The translations under genes were made by a program, and so were the position numbers. A stretch of DNA of 64,000 nt from positions 109,255 to 173,254 of the forward strand of contig JALNYK010000003.1 of NCBI GenBank assembly GCA_023229845.1, in the 5' to 3' direction. Positions 18,434 to 26,434 of this stretch are shown here, one piece after another. Origin of the DNA: Gallionella sp. (lineage in GTDB: Bacteria > Pseudomonadota > Gammaproteobacteria > Burkholderiales > Gallionellaceae). The notes under the pieces were generated by a model. It had not been told where the DNA came from. It saw nothing but the letters and a program-made list of their open reading frames with translations, and did not search any database. How positions within the stretch are numbered: the first letter of the stretch is position 1; every line of letters starts with the position of its first letter.

Positions 18434-20080
18434 TCACGAACCGAAGGTGAAGGCGTAGGCTTCCAGCCCCGCTTCCTGCGCCTCGATCTCGATCATGCCG
18501 CGCTTCGATGCGCCCTGATCGACCAGTTCGTACAGCGTGTTGCGCCCGACAGTGACCACGCCCGCTGGCGCATCCTTGCCCGCGCGGCCGCCGACCGGCT
18601 CGCCGTTCAACCGGATGGTCGCCCGCACCGGTTTGCCGCTGGAGGTGCCGAGCACGAGGAACACCTTGCGCGCATTGAAGTTCAGGCGCAACGCCGCACC
18701 CTTTTCGCCGCCGACGATCTTCTCGCGCTCCACCTTCCACTTGCCGTTCAGCGCCCAGGCGTCGTCGGGCAGGCTTTCGGGGAAGCGGTAGCCGCGCCGC
18801 GCATCGCGCGCCACGGTTCCGCCGCCGAAGCTGTCCGCCCGCGCGTAGCCGAGATAGGTCTCCGGCGTCTGCCCATGCGCGTACGTCGGCTCATCCACCT
18901 TGAGGGTCTGGCCCTTCTCCTTCAGCCCGAGCAGGTAGCGGATGTTGTTCTCGGTGACCTCGTACTTGCCCTCGCCGAAATGCGTGTAGACCACCTGCCC
19001 CTGCCTGTCGATCAGGTAGTGCGCGGGCCAGTAGCGGTTGTTGAAGTTCAGCCAGGTGGACAGCCGGTTGTCCTGCGCGACGGGATAGCGGATGCCGTGC
19101 TGCGCGATCGCGGCCTGCACATTGGACAGTTTCTTCTCGAACTCGAACTCCGGCGAATGCACGCCGACGATCACCAGCCCCATGTCACGATACTTGCGAT
19201 CCCAGTCAGTGAGATAGGGCAGCGTGCGCACGCAGTTGATGCAGGAGTAGGTCCAGAAATCGACCAGCACCACCTTGCCCTTCAACCCCGCCATCGTCAG
19301 CGGCGGCGAGTTCTCCCACGCCGCTATCTCGGCGAATTCCGGCGCGGCATAAGGCTGGCGCAGCCCTTCCTGCAACACCAGCTCGCCGCGTGGCGCTTCC
19401 ACTTTTTTAGTGTTCATGAACAGCGACTCGATGTTCGCGCCGGAGGCGATATAGGCTACCGCCAGCAATATCAGCACGCCGAAGCCCTTGCGCACCGCCT
19501 CCGCGTGGCGAACAAAGAAGCCCAGCTTGCTCATGAGCTTGCGCCCGGTCAGCGCGATGATCAGCATCGGGATGCCCGCACCGATGCCGAACGACAGGAT
19601 GATGAGGTTGCCGGCGAGGTCGGTCTCCTGGCGTATCACCTGCACCAGCACCGCAGCGAGTATCGGCCCCGCGCAGGGCGTCCACACCAGCCCGATCAGC
19701 GCGCCGATGGCGATGCCGCTGAGCAGGCCTTCGCCTTTGGTCGAGGCGAGGTCGTTGCCGAGATTCGCCGCGCCCTGCGTCAGCGCGCTGAATTTTTCCG
19801 ACAGCTTCTCGGACAGCAGCACCAGACCGAACAGCGCGAGCAGCACCAGCGAGGCATTCTTGACGATGTCGAGATCCAGCCCCAGCAGCGACACCAGCTC
19901 GCGCGCCGCCATCGCGAACAGGCTGAACGCGAGAACGAAACCGATGATGATGCCGTAAGGCCTGCGCCTGCCGCCGTCCACCGAAGTCGCCAGCACCAGC
20001 GGCAGCACCGGCAGGATGCAGGGCGAGACGATCAGCGCGAGGCCTTCGAGGAATGCGAGGCCGATATCGACGGCGTTCAT
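18434..20080 (-). CDS. dipZ: DipZ-type thiol-disulfide electron carrier (CcdA + TlpA-like fusion)
   Basis: The 548-residue protein should move electrons from cytoplasmic thioredoxin across the inner membrane to periplasmic thiols. Residues 1-225 are a CcdA/DsbD-like membrane domain with the two redox cysteines in SPCILPVLPL and WTPCAGPIL. Residues about 255-400 are a periplasmic TlpA/thioredoxin-like domain with the active site SCINCVRTLP. The last 150 residues form a beta-rich DipZ C-terminal domain of the carbohydrate-binding type. It starts exactly at the last base of the msrB stop. Exported Msr enzymes need such a reductant, so an electron-donor role is likely but inferred. Confidence 0.88.
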   Translation of the reverse strand: MNAVDIGLAFLEGLALIVSPCILPVLPLVLATSVDGGRRRPYGIIIGFVLAFSLFAMAARELVSLLGLDLDIVKNASLVLLALFGLVLLSEKLSEKFSALTQGAANLGNDLASTKGEGLLSGIAIGALIGLVWTPCAGPILAAVLVQVIRQETDLAGNLIILSFGIGAGIPMLIIALTGRKLMSKLGFFVRHAEAVRKGFGVLILLAVAYIASGANIESLFMNTKKVEAPRGELVLQEGLRQPYAAPEFAEIAAWENSPPLTMAGLKGKVVLVDFWTYSCINCVRTLPYLTDWDRKYRDMGLVIVGVHSPEFEFEKKLSNVQAAIAQHGIRYPVAQDNRLSTWLNFNNRYWPAHYLIDRQGQVVYTHFGEGKYEVTENNIRYLLGLKEKGQTLKVDEPTYAHGQTPETYLGYARADSFGGGTVARDARRGYRFPESLPDDAWALNGKWKVEREKIVGGEKGAALRLNFNARKVFLVLGTSSGKPVRATIRLNGEPVGGRAGKDAPAGVVTVGRNTLYELVDQGASKRGMIEIEAQEAGLEAYAFTFGS

Positions 20081-20574
20081 TACGCTTTATCCGGAACGAA
20101 GCGCAGCGCCACGCCGTTGTTGCAATAGCGCAGGCCGGTAGGCTTGGGGCCGTCGTCGAACACATGGCCGTGGTGGCCGCCGCAACGCGCGCAATGGTAT
20201 TCGGTGCGCGGATAGATCAGCTTGTAGTCGGTCTTCTTCCCGATCGCGCCGGGCAGCGCGTCGTAGAAACTCGGCCAACCGGTGCCGCTGTCGAACTTGA
20301 ACTTCGACGGGAACAGCGGCAGATCGCAGGCGACGCAGAGATACATGCCGCTACGTTTCTCCTTGTCGAGCGGACTGGTGAATGCGCGCTCGGTACCCTC
20401 CTGCCGCAATATGTAGTACTGCTCCGGCGTGAGCAGTTTCTTCCATTCCGCATCGCTCCTGACCAGCCGGGCGATGCGTTCGGCGGCGACGGCCTGACCG
20501 AAGGCGAATATTCCCGGGAAGGCCAGCACCCCGGTTCCTGCCGCCGCGAATTTGATGAATGAGCGTCTGTCCAT
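20080..20574 (-). CDS. msrB: Peptide-methionine (R)-S-oxide reductase MsrB, Tat-exported
   Basis: MsrB reduces the R-epimer of methionine sulfoxide in oxidised proteins. The 164-residue protein starts with a twin-arginine signal (DRRSFIKFAAAGTGVLAF), so it should work in the periplasm after folding. The mature domain has the two zinc CxxC pairs (CVACD and CARCGGHHGHVF) and the catalytic cysteine in RYCNNGVALRF. The start at 20574 is five bases after GGAGG; upstream in-frame codons run through a palindromic repeat and are not coding. It lies between msrA and dipZ in one operon. Confidence 0.94.
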   Translation of the reverse strand: MDRRSFIKFAAAGTGVLAFPGIFAFGQAVAAERIARLVRSDAEWKKLLTPEQYYILRQEGTERAFTSPLDKEKRSGMYLCVACDLPLFPSKFKFDSGTGWPSFYDALPGAIGKKTDYKLIYPRTEYHCARCGGHHGHVFDDGPKPTGLRYCNNGVALRFVPDKA

Positions 20575-20616
20575 GTCGTCCTCCATTGAGATAGTCGGCC
20601 TTGCCGGTGCGTCCAT

Positions 20617-20660
20617 GTAGGTCGGGCTCCGCCCGACATGGTGGGCAGAGCCCACCCTAC
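20617..20660. repeat. Dispersed palindrome of the GTAGGTCGGG family (copy 1)
   Basis: Two adjoining perfect hairpins, GTCGGGC-tcc-GCCCGAC (20621-20637) and GGTGGGC-aga-GCCCACC (20640-20656), are enclosed by GTAGG and CCTAC. The element fills the msrA-msrB gap. Relatives lie at 29528-29599 and 42668-42723. Confidence 0.8.
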
Positions 20661-20696
20661 CAGCTGCTTTGCCAGTCGGCATCAGTGCAACATACA

Positions 20697-21311
20697 TTAG
20701 CGGTACAACGCCGGGAATTCCTTGCGCAACCTGTCCAGCTTGGGCATATCGTGAATGACGATATAGGGCTGGTAAGGATGAAGCGCCAGATAGTTCTGGT
20801 GATATTCCTCGGCCTTGAAGAACTGCTGCAGCGGCACGACCTGCGTGACGATGGATGCAGAATAAGTGCGCGCGCCGGCAAGCTCGCGGATGTAGTCCTG
20901 CGCCGCTTTCTGCTGTCCGGCGTCGGCGTAAAAAATCGCCGAGCGGTATTGCGTGCCGACGTCCGGTCCCTGACGGTTCAGTTGCGTCGGGTCGTGCGCC
21001 ACGCCGAAGAACACCTGCAGCAACTGGCGATAAGACACCTGCGCCGGATCGAAGCGGACGCGCACCGCTTCGGCGTGGCCGCTATCGCCCCGGCTCACCT
21101 GCCCGTAATTCGCCGTCGCCGCGCCGCCGCCCGCGTAGCCTGACTCCACTTCCGACACGCCCTTGACGTGTTTGAACACCGCATCGACGCCCCAGAAGCA
21201 GCCGCCGGCGAACACCGCCGTCTGCATGGCGGGCGCAGCGGCAGCGCCCGGACCGAGCGCCAGCAACAGGCCGGCGAGAAAGCCGTTGAGGATATGTCTG
21301 ATGTTAAGCAT
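20697..21311 (-). CDS. msrA: Peptide-methionine (S)-S-oxide reductase MsrA, exported
   Basis: MsrA reduces the S-epimer of methionine sulfoxide. The 204-residue protein has a Sec signal peptide (residues 1-27, GLLLALGPGAAAAP) and the catalytic cysteine in AVFAGGCFWGVDAVF. The conserved SGYAGG, GHAEAVRV and YRSAIFY segments follow. Cytoplasmic MsrA lacks a signal peptide, so this copy is dedicated to the periplasm. The start at 21311 follows AGGAGGGACATC. The gene opens msrA-msrB-dipZ, and an ECF-type promoter lies 108-133 bp upstream. Confidence 0.95.
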   Translation of the reverse strand: MLNIRHILNGFLAGLLLALGPGAAAAPAMQTAVFAGGCFWGVDAVFKHVKGVSEVESGYAGGGAATANYGQVSRGDSGHAEAVRVRFDPAQVSYRQLLQVFFGVAHDPTQLNRQGPDVGTQYRSAIFYADAGQQKAAQDYIRELAGARTYSASIVTQVVPLQQFFKAEEYHQNYLALHPYQPYIVIHDMPKLDRLRKEFPALYR

Positions 21312-21418
21312 GATGTCCCTCCTACGCGTTAATACCCATACACAGGCATGCGGCCCGATGCCATCATCGCCCGATGCAGGAATCGAAGCGATCACGAATC
21401 GTCCGCCTTGCCCGTTGA

Positions 21419-21444
21419 TTCGGGCCGGGCGGAAAAATGGTTAC
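21419..21444 (-). promoter_or_regulatory. ECF (SigF-type) promoter for msrA-msrB-dipZ
   Basis: On the minus strand GTAACC (21444-21439) is followed after exactly 16 bases by CGAA (21422-21419). This is identical to the GTAACC-N16-CGAA consensus that I recall for Caulobacter SigF-type ECF factors. It points to msrA, and the sigma gene starts 15 bp away on the other strand. The identity of the consensus is from memory; the match in the sequence is exact. Confidence 0.75.
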
Positions 21445-21458
21445 ATGACGGAGCCGGG

Positions 21459-21998
21459 GTGAGCGATACGACGAACAATCTGGCGGAACTGATGCGGCAG
21501 GCGCTGGCCGGGGATCAGCGCGCCTATGCCGAACTGCTGCGCGAGACCGCCCGCTTCCTGCGCCCCTTCCTGTCCCGTCGGCTGCGCGCCGACGGCGAGG
21601 TCGACGACCTGCTGCAGGAGATACTGGTCTCCATCCACAAGGCGCGCCACACCTACGACGGCCTGCGCCCCTATAAACCCTGGGCCTATGCCATCGCCCG
21701 GTTCCGCCTGCAGGATCACCTGCGCATGCATTACGCAGACCGCCTGCGCCAGGCGGAAGACATCGCGGAACTGGAAAACATCCTGCATGCCGATGTAACC
21801 GAAACCGCCATCGACTACGAATCCATCAGCGGAGAGATCGAAAAACTTCCCGAGAAGCAATCGACCATCCTGCGCCTGATGCACCAGCAAGGCTACACCG
21901 CGAAAGAAACGGCGCAAAAGATGGGCATGAACGAATCCGCGGTCAAGGTCGCGGCGCACCGCGCCTACAAGACATTGAGACAGAGACTGGAACGATGA
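21459..21998 (+). CDS. ECF RNA polymerase sigma factor (SigF/EcfF-like)
   Basis: The 179-residue protein has only regions sigma-2 (about 10-80, with EVDDLLQEILVSIHKARHTYD and KPWAYAIARFRLQDHLR) and sigma-4 (about 125-175, with LPEKQSTILRLMHQQGYTAKETAQKMGMNESAVKVAAHR interpreted as a helix-turn-helix), which defines an ECF sigma factor. The next gene is a DUF1109/NrsF membrane anti-sigma factor overlapping by four bases, the pairing of the SigF/EcfF group. The GTG at 21459, after GGAG, gives a normal-length product; an upstream in-frame ATG at 21348 would add 37 unrelated residues. Confidence 0.88.
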   Translation: MSDTTNNLAELMRQALAGDQRAYAELLRETARFLRPFLSRRLRADGEVDDLLQEILVSIHKARHTYDGLRPYKPWAYAIARFRLQDHLRMHYADRLRQAEDIAELENILHADVTETAIDYESISGEIEKLPEKQSTILRLMHQQGYTAKETAQKMGMNESAVKVAAHRAYKTLRQRLER

Positions 21999-22627
21999 CG
22001 AAAAACCTCGAACAACTGGTGAACGAACTGAGCGCAGAGGCGGGCCATCCCCGCCCCGCACCGCCCCCTTTTATCCTGAGCCTGAAATTGTTCGGCGCGG
22101 CCGCCGTCTACCTGGCGCTGGCGCTGGCAATCTCCGGCCTGCGTCCCGATCTGGCGCAGGCATTGCAGCAGCCCTGGTATGTCGCCGAGCTGCTCATGTT
22201 GCTGCTGCTGTTAGTCGCCGCGACGACCAGCGCCGCGTTGCTGTCCTTCCCCGACCTGCACCAGAAACGCGCACTGGCCTACGCGCCCGTCGCTGCGTTC
22301 GCACTGTTCGCGCTGACGATGCTGCTCGCCTGGCGCGCGAACACCGCACCGCATCCCGTGCACGACATCGAATGCACGATAAGCATCACGCTGGTGTCGT
22401 TGCTGCCCGCCGCGTGGACCTTCTACCTCATGCGCGGCTACGCCAGCACGCACCCCGACTGGGCCGGCAGCATCGCACTGCTGGCCGCCTTCGGCACAGG
22501 CGCGCTGTGGCTGCGCCTGCAAGAAACGAACGACTCGGTCGCCCATGTCGTGCTGTGGCACTACCTGCCGATGCTGCTGGCCGGCTTCATCGGCTGGATA
22601 CTGGGGAGAAGACTGCTGAGGTGGTAG
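21995..22627 (+). CDS. NrsF-type (DUF1109) membrane anti-sigma factor
   Basis: The 210-residue protein has a short cytoplasmic N-terminus, where the sigma factor would bind, and six hydrophobic segments (about 26-48, 62-84, 93-112, 127-146, 157-173, 185-205). This is the DUF1109/NrsF layout. Family members hold an ECF sigma factor inactive until oxidants or metals act on periplasm-facing cysteines. I see only one cysteine, Cys127 in HDIECTISI; the second conserved position appears to be replaced (RLQETNDSVAH). Its start overlaps the sigma stop (ATGA), so the two are coupled. Confidence 0.82.
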   Translation: MTKNLEQLVNELSAEAGHPRPAPPPFILSLKLFGAAAVYLALALAISGLRPDLAQALQQPWYVAELLMLLLLLVAATTSAALLSFPDLHQKRALAYAPVAAFALFALTMLLAWRANTAPHPVHDIECTISITLVSLLPAAWTFYLMRGYASTHPDWAGSIALLAAFGTGALWLRLQETNDSVAHVVLWHYLPMLLAGFIGWILGRRLLRW

Positions 22628-22724
22628 GCAAACGCCCTTAAGCGGTCGCTTATTGAAATGCGTCTTGACGCCGCTCCACCATATGCCGCCACTTGGCGTC
22701 TAATTCGAAATTGAGTGTTGAAAC

Positions 22725-22979
22725 TCAATAATGGTAACGGCACTGGGCAACCAGAATGGTGTCGTCTTTTACTGCGTAAACCAGCCGATGCTCTTCGTCG
22801 ATGCGCCGCGACCAAAAGCCTGCAAGATTATGCTTGAGCGGCTCCGGTTTCCCGATTCCCTCAAATGGAGAACGCTGAATATCTCGCAAAAGTGTATTGA
22901 TACGCTTGAGCGTGGATCGATCCTTCGCCTGCCAGAACAGGTAGTCTTCCCAGGCTTGATCGGAGAATTTAATCGGCAT
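22725..22979 (-). CDS. yoeB: Toxin YoeB (mRNA interferase)
   Basis: YoeB is a RelE-fold ribonuclease that cleaves mRNA in the ribosomal A site when its antitoxin is lost. The 84-residue product has the family start MPIKFSDQAWEDYLFWQ and keeps the expected catalytic residues: Glu in SPFEGIGKPEPLK, Arg in WSRRIDEEHRLVY and the terminal His-Tyr of CRYHY. It overlaps the end of yefM by 11 bases, as usual for such pairs. Confidence 0.96.
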   Translation of the reverse strand: MPIKFSDQAWEDYLFWQAKDRSTLKRINTLLRDIQRSPFEGIGKPEPLKHNLAGFWSRRIDEEHRLVYAVKDDTILVAQCRYHY

Positions 22980-23229
22980 CAGGAAGCAGCTCTCTTTGCT
23001 GTCCGCCTTGCGCAGCTAACTGCTCAATCGACTCCATGAGTCGCTTCGCATTCTTTGGGCTGCGCATCAGATATGCCGTTTCTTCCAACGCATTGAAATC
23101 TTGAAGCGACATCATCACGACAGGATTCCCGGCCTGACGGGTAATCAGCACCGGAGCGCGGTCATCCGCAACCTTGTTCATGATCTCTGCCAGATGCTGG
23201 CGAGTGTGGCTGTATGTAATTGCTTCCAT
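22969..23229 (-). CDS. yefM: Antitoxin YefM
   Basis: YefM (Phd/YefM family) neutralises YoeB and represses its own operon. The 86-residue protein starts MEAITYSHTRQHLAEIMNKV, the DNA-binding fold, and has ITRQAGNPVVMMSLQDFNALEET followed by a toxin-binding tail. The ATG at 23229 follows AAGGGGATAGC; a longer frame upstream passes through the operator and is rejected. A TTGTACAA palindrome stands 18 bp before the start. Confidence 0.95.
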   Translation of the reverse strand: MEAITYSHTRQHLAEIMNKVADDRAPVLITRQAGNPVVMMSLQDFNALEETAYLMRSPKNAKRLMESIEQLAAQGGQQRELLPDAD

Positions 23230-23246
23230 GGCTATCCCCTTTGCAT

Positions 23247-23266
23247 TTGTACAAATAATAGTACAA
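23247..23266 (-). promoter_or_regulatory. YefM operator
   Basis: A perfect palindrome TTGTACAA (23247-23254) and a second GTACAA half-site (23261-23266) precede yefM. YefM of E. coli recognises paired palindromes with a TGTACA core, so this is the likely autorepression site. Confidence 0.65.
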
Positions 23267-23269
23267 CTG

Positions 23270-23629
23270 AAGAGTGAATTCAACACTGAATTCCGGAGGC
23301 ATTAATTGTGGCGAATTCGCCATAGTTAAAAAGAACTGCACTACGAACAAGATCGTTGGCCGTCGTAAAGTTCGACTGTGCGCTATGAACCATCAGTCAT
23401 GGCGGGGGCTGCTTGTCGGCCATAGCCGAACTTCAAGGATGCGGCTTAGCGAGTCAGCTACCGGACTCGAAGCAGCCCTTCGCATTTCCGTAACGTTAGA
23501 CTATAGCGGCCGTCCGCTTACGGGGGCGTTGTAAGGATTTGTTAGGTTCGCCGCCAATATTATTAGTGGCGAATTCATAACGTGCTATTTTCCCCGTTTA
23601 TGCAATATTCAGGCTAGGAAGGAGGAGAT
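23270..23629. other. 360-bp region without a gene
   Basis: No convincing gene was found. An 86-codon open frame on the plus strand (23274-23534) has no ribosome site and no recognisable family. The region holds a perfect 14-bp palindrome TGGCGAATTCGCCA (23309-23322), and GTGGCGAATTC occurs twice, at 23308-23318 and 23566-23576, flanking 247 bp. The end carries the GGAGGAGA ribosome site of the following kinase gene. Confidence 0.5.
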
Positions 23630-26434
23630 GTGACTGGTCGTATACACCTGAGGGGGATTTTTCGTCCCTTCCCCTGGCTGATCCTGCTCGGCTTGCTACT
23701 GGCAGTCCAGGCAAGAGCAGAAGATCCCGCCACCCTGCGAGTCGGCACAGAAATCGGTTTTCCACCGTATGCCGACGTCGATGCCGAGGGCCGCTCCACC
23801 GGCTTTTCCGTCGAACTGTTCAAGTCGGTCGCCCAAGCCACGGACCTGAAGGCCGAATACCTGCCACAACCCTGGAGCTCGGCCTGGGCCGGGCTGCAGC
23901 GTGGCGAAGTCGATGCCTTGCCCCTGGTGGCACGATTACCCATGCGCGAAGGTCTGGTGGAGTTCACCAAGCCGCACACCATCGGCTACGACACCTTCTT
24001 TGCCCGCAAGGGGCAGGCGGCGATCAATACCATCGAAGATGCCCGACGACTTAACATCATCGTCCTGCGCGCCGATGCGGCCCACGATGTCCTGGTCAAG
24101 CAGGGTTTTGATCGCCAACTGGTGCCGGTCGACTCTCTGGCGCAGGGCTTCCGACTGCTGGCATCAGGGCAATTCGACGCGCTGTTGGCGCCGCAGGTGC
24201 AGGGACAGATGCAAGTCCAGATGCTCGGCTTGGAGGCGGCCATCGAACATGGCCCGGTGCTGCGCGAATACCGCCGGGAATTCTGCTTCGCCGTCGCCAA
24301 AGGCAATACCCAGCTGCGCGACCGGCTTGAGCGCGGCCTGGAGATCGCCAAGGCCAGTGGCGAATACGACCGCCTCTACCGCAAGTGGCTGGGCATCTAC
24401 GAGCCCAAGACCTTTCCCCGCATCTACGTGTTCTGGGCGGTTGCCGGGCTGCTCGGCTTGGTGGCCCTGCTGTTGCTGTGGTTGTGGACCCTGCGTCGCC
24501 AGGTCGAGGCCCGCACGCGGGAACTGCGCCAGCATCAGGAACTGCTGGAGGACAGGGTGGCCGAGCGCACGGCGGAACTCTGCGCCAGTGAAACAAAGTT
24601 CCGCTTGCTGGTGGAGCAATCGCCCGATGGCATTTTTGTCGCCGATCACACCGGCCACTTCATCGATGTGAATGCCATCGGCAGCGCCGTGCTGGGCTAC
24701 ACCCGCGAAGAACTTCTGACCCTCTCGATACCTGACATCCTGGTTGAGGAGGAGCATCCCCGCCTGCCAGCGGTCATTGCCAGTTACGCCGATGGCAGCG
24801 CCGTCACCTCGGAGTGGACCTTCAGGCGCAATGATGGCTCGACCTTCCTCGGCGAAGTCGTCGGTCGCCAGCTTCCCGATGGCCGACTGCAGGGCATCCT
24901 GCGCGACATCGCCGAACGCAAACGGGCCGAGGCCGAGCAGCAACGCCTGGTGTCGACCCTGCAGGCCACCCTGGAATCCACCGCCGATGGCCTGCTGGTG
25001 GTCGATCTGGAAGGCAGGATCACCGGCTACAACCAGCAGTTCACCCGCCTGTGGCAAATCCCGGAAGCCATCCTGTCCGCACGTGATGACAACCATGTGT
25101 TGGCTTTTGTGTTCGATCAGCTCAATGACCCGGAGGCTTTTCTGGCCAAGGTTCGCCAGTTGTATGCGGCGCCGGAGCGGGTCTACGAAGACGAGCTGGA
25201 ATTCAAGGACGGGCGCATCGTCGAGCGCTACTCGCAACCCCAGTGGCTGGAGGGTCGCCCCGCCGGACGGGTCTGGAGCTTCCGCGATGTCACGGCCAAC
25301 CGCCGCGCCACCCAGGCGCTGCGCGAGGCAGACCAGCGCAAGGATGAGTTCCTCGCCATGCTGGCGCATGAACTGCGCAACCCGCTGGCACCCATCCGCA
25401 ATGCCGCCTCCGTGCTGGGTCTGCTCAACCTTGACGAGCCGCGCGTCCGCTGGGCCCAGGCCATCATCGAACGTCAGGTTACACATCTCACCCGGCTGGT
25501 TGACGAGCTGCTGGATGTCTCCCGCATCGCGCGCGGCAAGGTCACCCTGCACAAGGCGCCGATCATGCTCGCCGATCTGCTGCGCCAGGTCGGCGAGTCG
25601 GTGCAGCCCGTCATGGCGGAGAAAAGCCACCAGTTCGAGATGCAATCGCCTGCGGAGCGCGTAGTGCTTGAGGGCGACATCGTGCGTCTGGTGCAGGTGT
25701 TGCAGAACCTGCTCAATAACGCGGCCAAGTTCACCCCCGAGGGTGGACACATCAAGCTGGAAGCCCGCCTGCAGGGTGAGGAAATTGAAATCGAGGTACG
25801 CGACAACGGCACGGGCATCTCGGCGAATCTGCTGCCCAGCGTTTTCGATCTGTTTCGCCAGGGCGAACGCACGCTGGATCGCTCGCAAGGCGGTCTCGGC
25901 ATTGGTCTCACCCTGGTGCAGCGTCTGGTGGAAATGCATGACGGACGGGTCGAGGCGCACAGCGATGGAGCGGGCCTGGGCGCGCGCTTTACCGTCTGGC
26001 TGCCGGTCTCCCGGCTGGGGCCAGCGAACCTGACCACCACCGGCGAGCCAGCGGCCATACCTTCGGGCCTCAAGATTCTGGTGGTGGACGACAATCCAAG
26101 TGTGCTCGAAAGCCTGGTGATGTTGCTGGAACTGGAAGGGTATCAGGTGCGTAGTGCCGCATCGGGCAACACCGCGCTGAAGGTGCTGGATGTATTCTGG
26201 CCACAGATCGTGCTGCTGGATATCGGCATGCCCGAGCAGGATGGCTATGAAGTTGCCCGGCAGTTGCGTCGTTTGCCCGGCGGCGAGCAGCTGAAACTGG
26301 TGGCGGTGAGTGGTTACGGCCATCAGGAAGCCTTGACCGAGAGCCAGCAGGCAGGCTTTGACACCCATCTGGTCAAGCCGTATGCCGCCAACAAACTCAA
26401 CCTGCTGTTGAACCGGTTGAGCAATCAAACGTGA
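23630..26434 (+). CDS. Hybrid sensor histidine kinase with periplasmic solute-binding domain
   Basis: This 934-residue protein should sense a small periplasmic ligand and pass phosphate to its own receiver. In order: signal/first helix (about 8-28); a family 3 solute-binding domain (about 33-258; LRVGTEIGFPPYADVDAEG); a membrane helix (about 264-288); a coiled coil (288-325); two PAS domains (about 325-430 and 440-550); HisKA with phospho-acceptor His580 in MLAHELRNPLAP; HATPase (N box LLNNAAKFTPEGG, DNGTGISANL, GGLGIGLTLV); and a receiver with Asp864 in VLLDIGMPEQDG. Start is GTG after AGGAGGAGAT. No response-regulator gene with an output domain is adjacent, so its target is unknown. Confidence 0.92.
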   Translation: MTGRIHLRGIFRPFPWLILLGLLLAVQARAEDPATLRVGTEIGFPPYADVDAEGRSTGFSVELFKSVAQATDLKAEYLPQPWSSAWAGLQRGEVDALPLVARLPMREGLVEFTKPHTIGYDTFFARKGQAAINTIEDARRLNIIVLRADAAHDVLVKQGFDRQLVPVDSLAQGFRLLASGQFDALLAPQVQGQMQVQMLGLEAAIEHGPVLREYRREFCFAVAKGNTQLRDRLERGLEIAKASGEYDRLYRKWLGIYEPKTFPRIYVFWAVAGLLGLVALLLLWLWTLRRQVEARTRELRQHQELLEDRVAERTAELCASETKFRLLVEQSPDGIFVADHTGHFIDVNAIGSAVLGYTREELLTLSIPDILVEEEHPRLPAVIASYADGSAVTSEWTFRRNDGSTFLGEVVGRQLPDGRLQGILRDIAERKRAEAEQQRLVSTLQATLESTADGLLVVDLEGRITGYNQQFTRLWQIPEAILSARDDNHVLAFVFDQLNDPEAFLAKVRQLYAAPERVYEDELEFKDGRIVERYSQPQWLEGRPAGRVWSFRDVTANRRATQALREADQRKDEFLAMLAHELRNPLAPIRNAASVLGLLNLDEPRVRWAQAIIERQVTHLTRLVDELLDVSRIARGKVTLHKAPIMLADLLRQVGESVQPVMAEKSHQFEMQSPAERVVLEGDIVRLVQVLQNLLNNAAKFTPEGGHIKLEARLQGEEIEIEVRDNGTGISANLLPSVFDLFRQGERTLDRSQGGLGIGLTLVQRLVEMHDGRVEAHSDGAGLGARFTVWLPVSRLGPANLTTTGEPAAIPSGLKILVVDDNPSVLESLVMLLELEGYQVRSAASGNTALKVLDVFWPQIVLLDIGMPEQDGYEVARQLRRLPGGEQLKLVAVSGYGHQEALTESQQAGFDTHLVKPYAANKLNLLLNRLSNQT

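Noticed and set aside
23486..23550. Possible integron attC-like site (GTTAGAC and GTTAGGT elements)
   Set aside because: Core-site heptamers can be read, but there is no matching inverse core, no integrase and no cassette structure; the match is as expected by chance.
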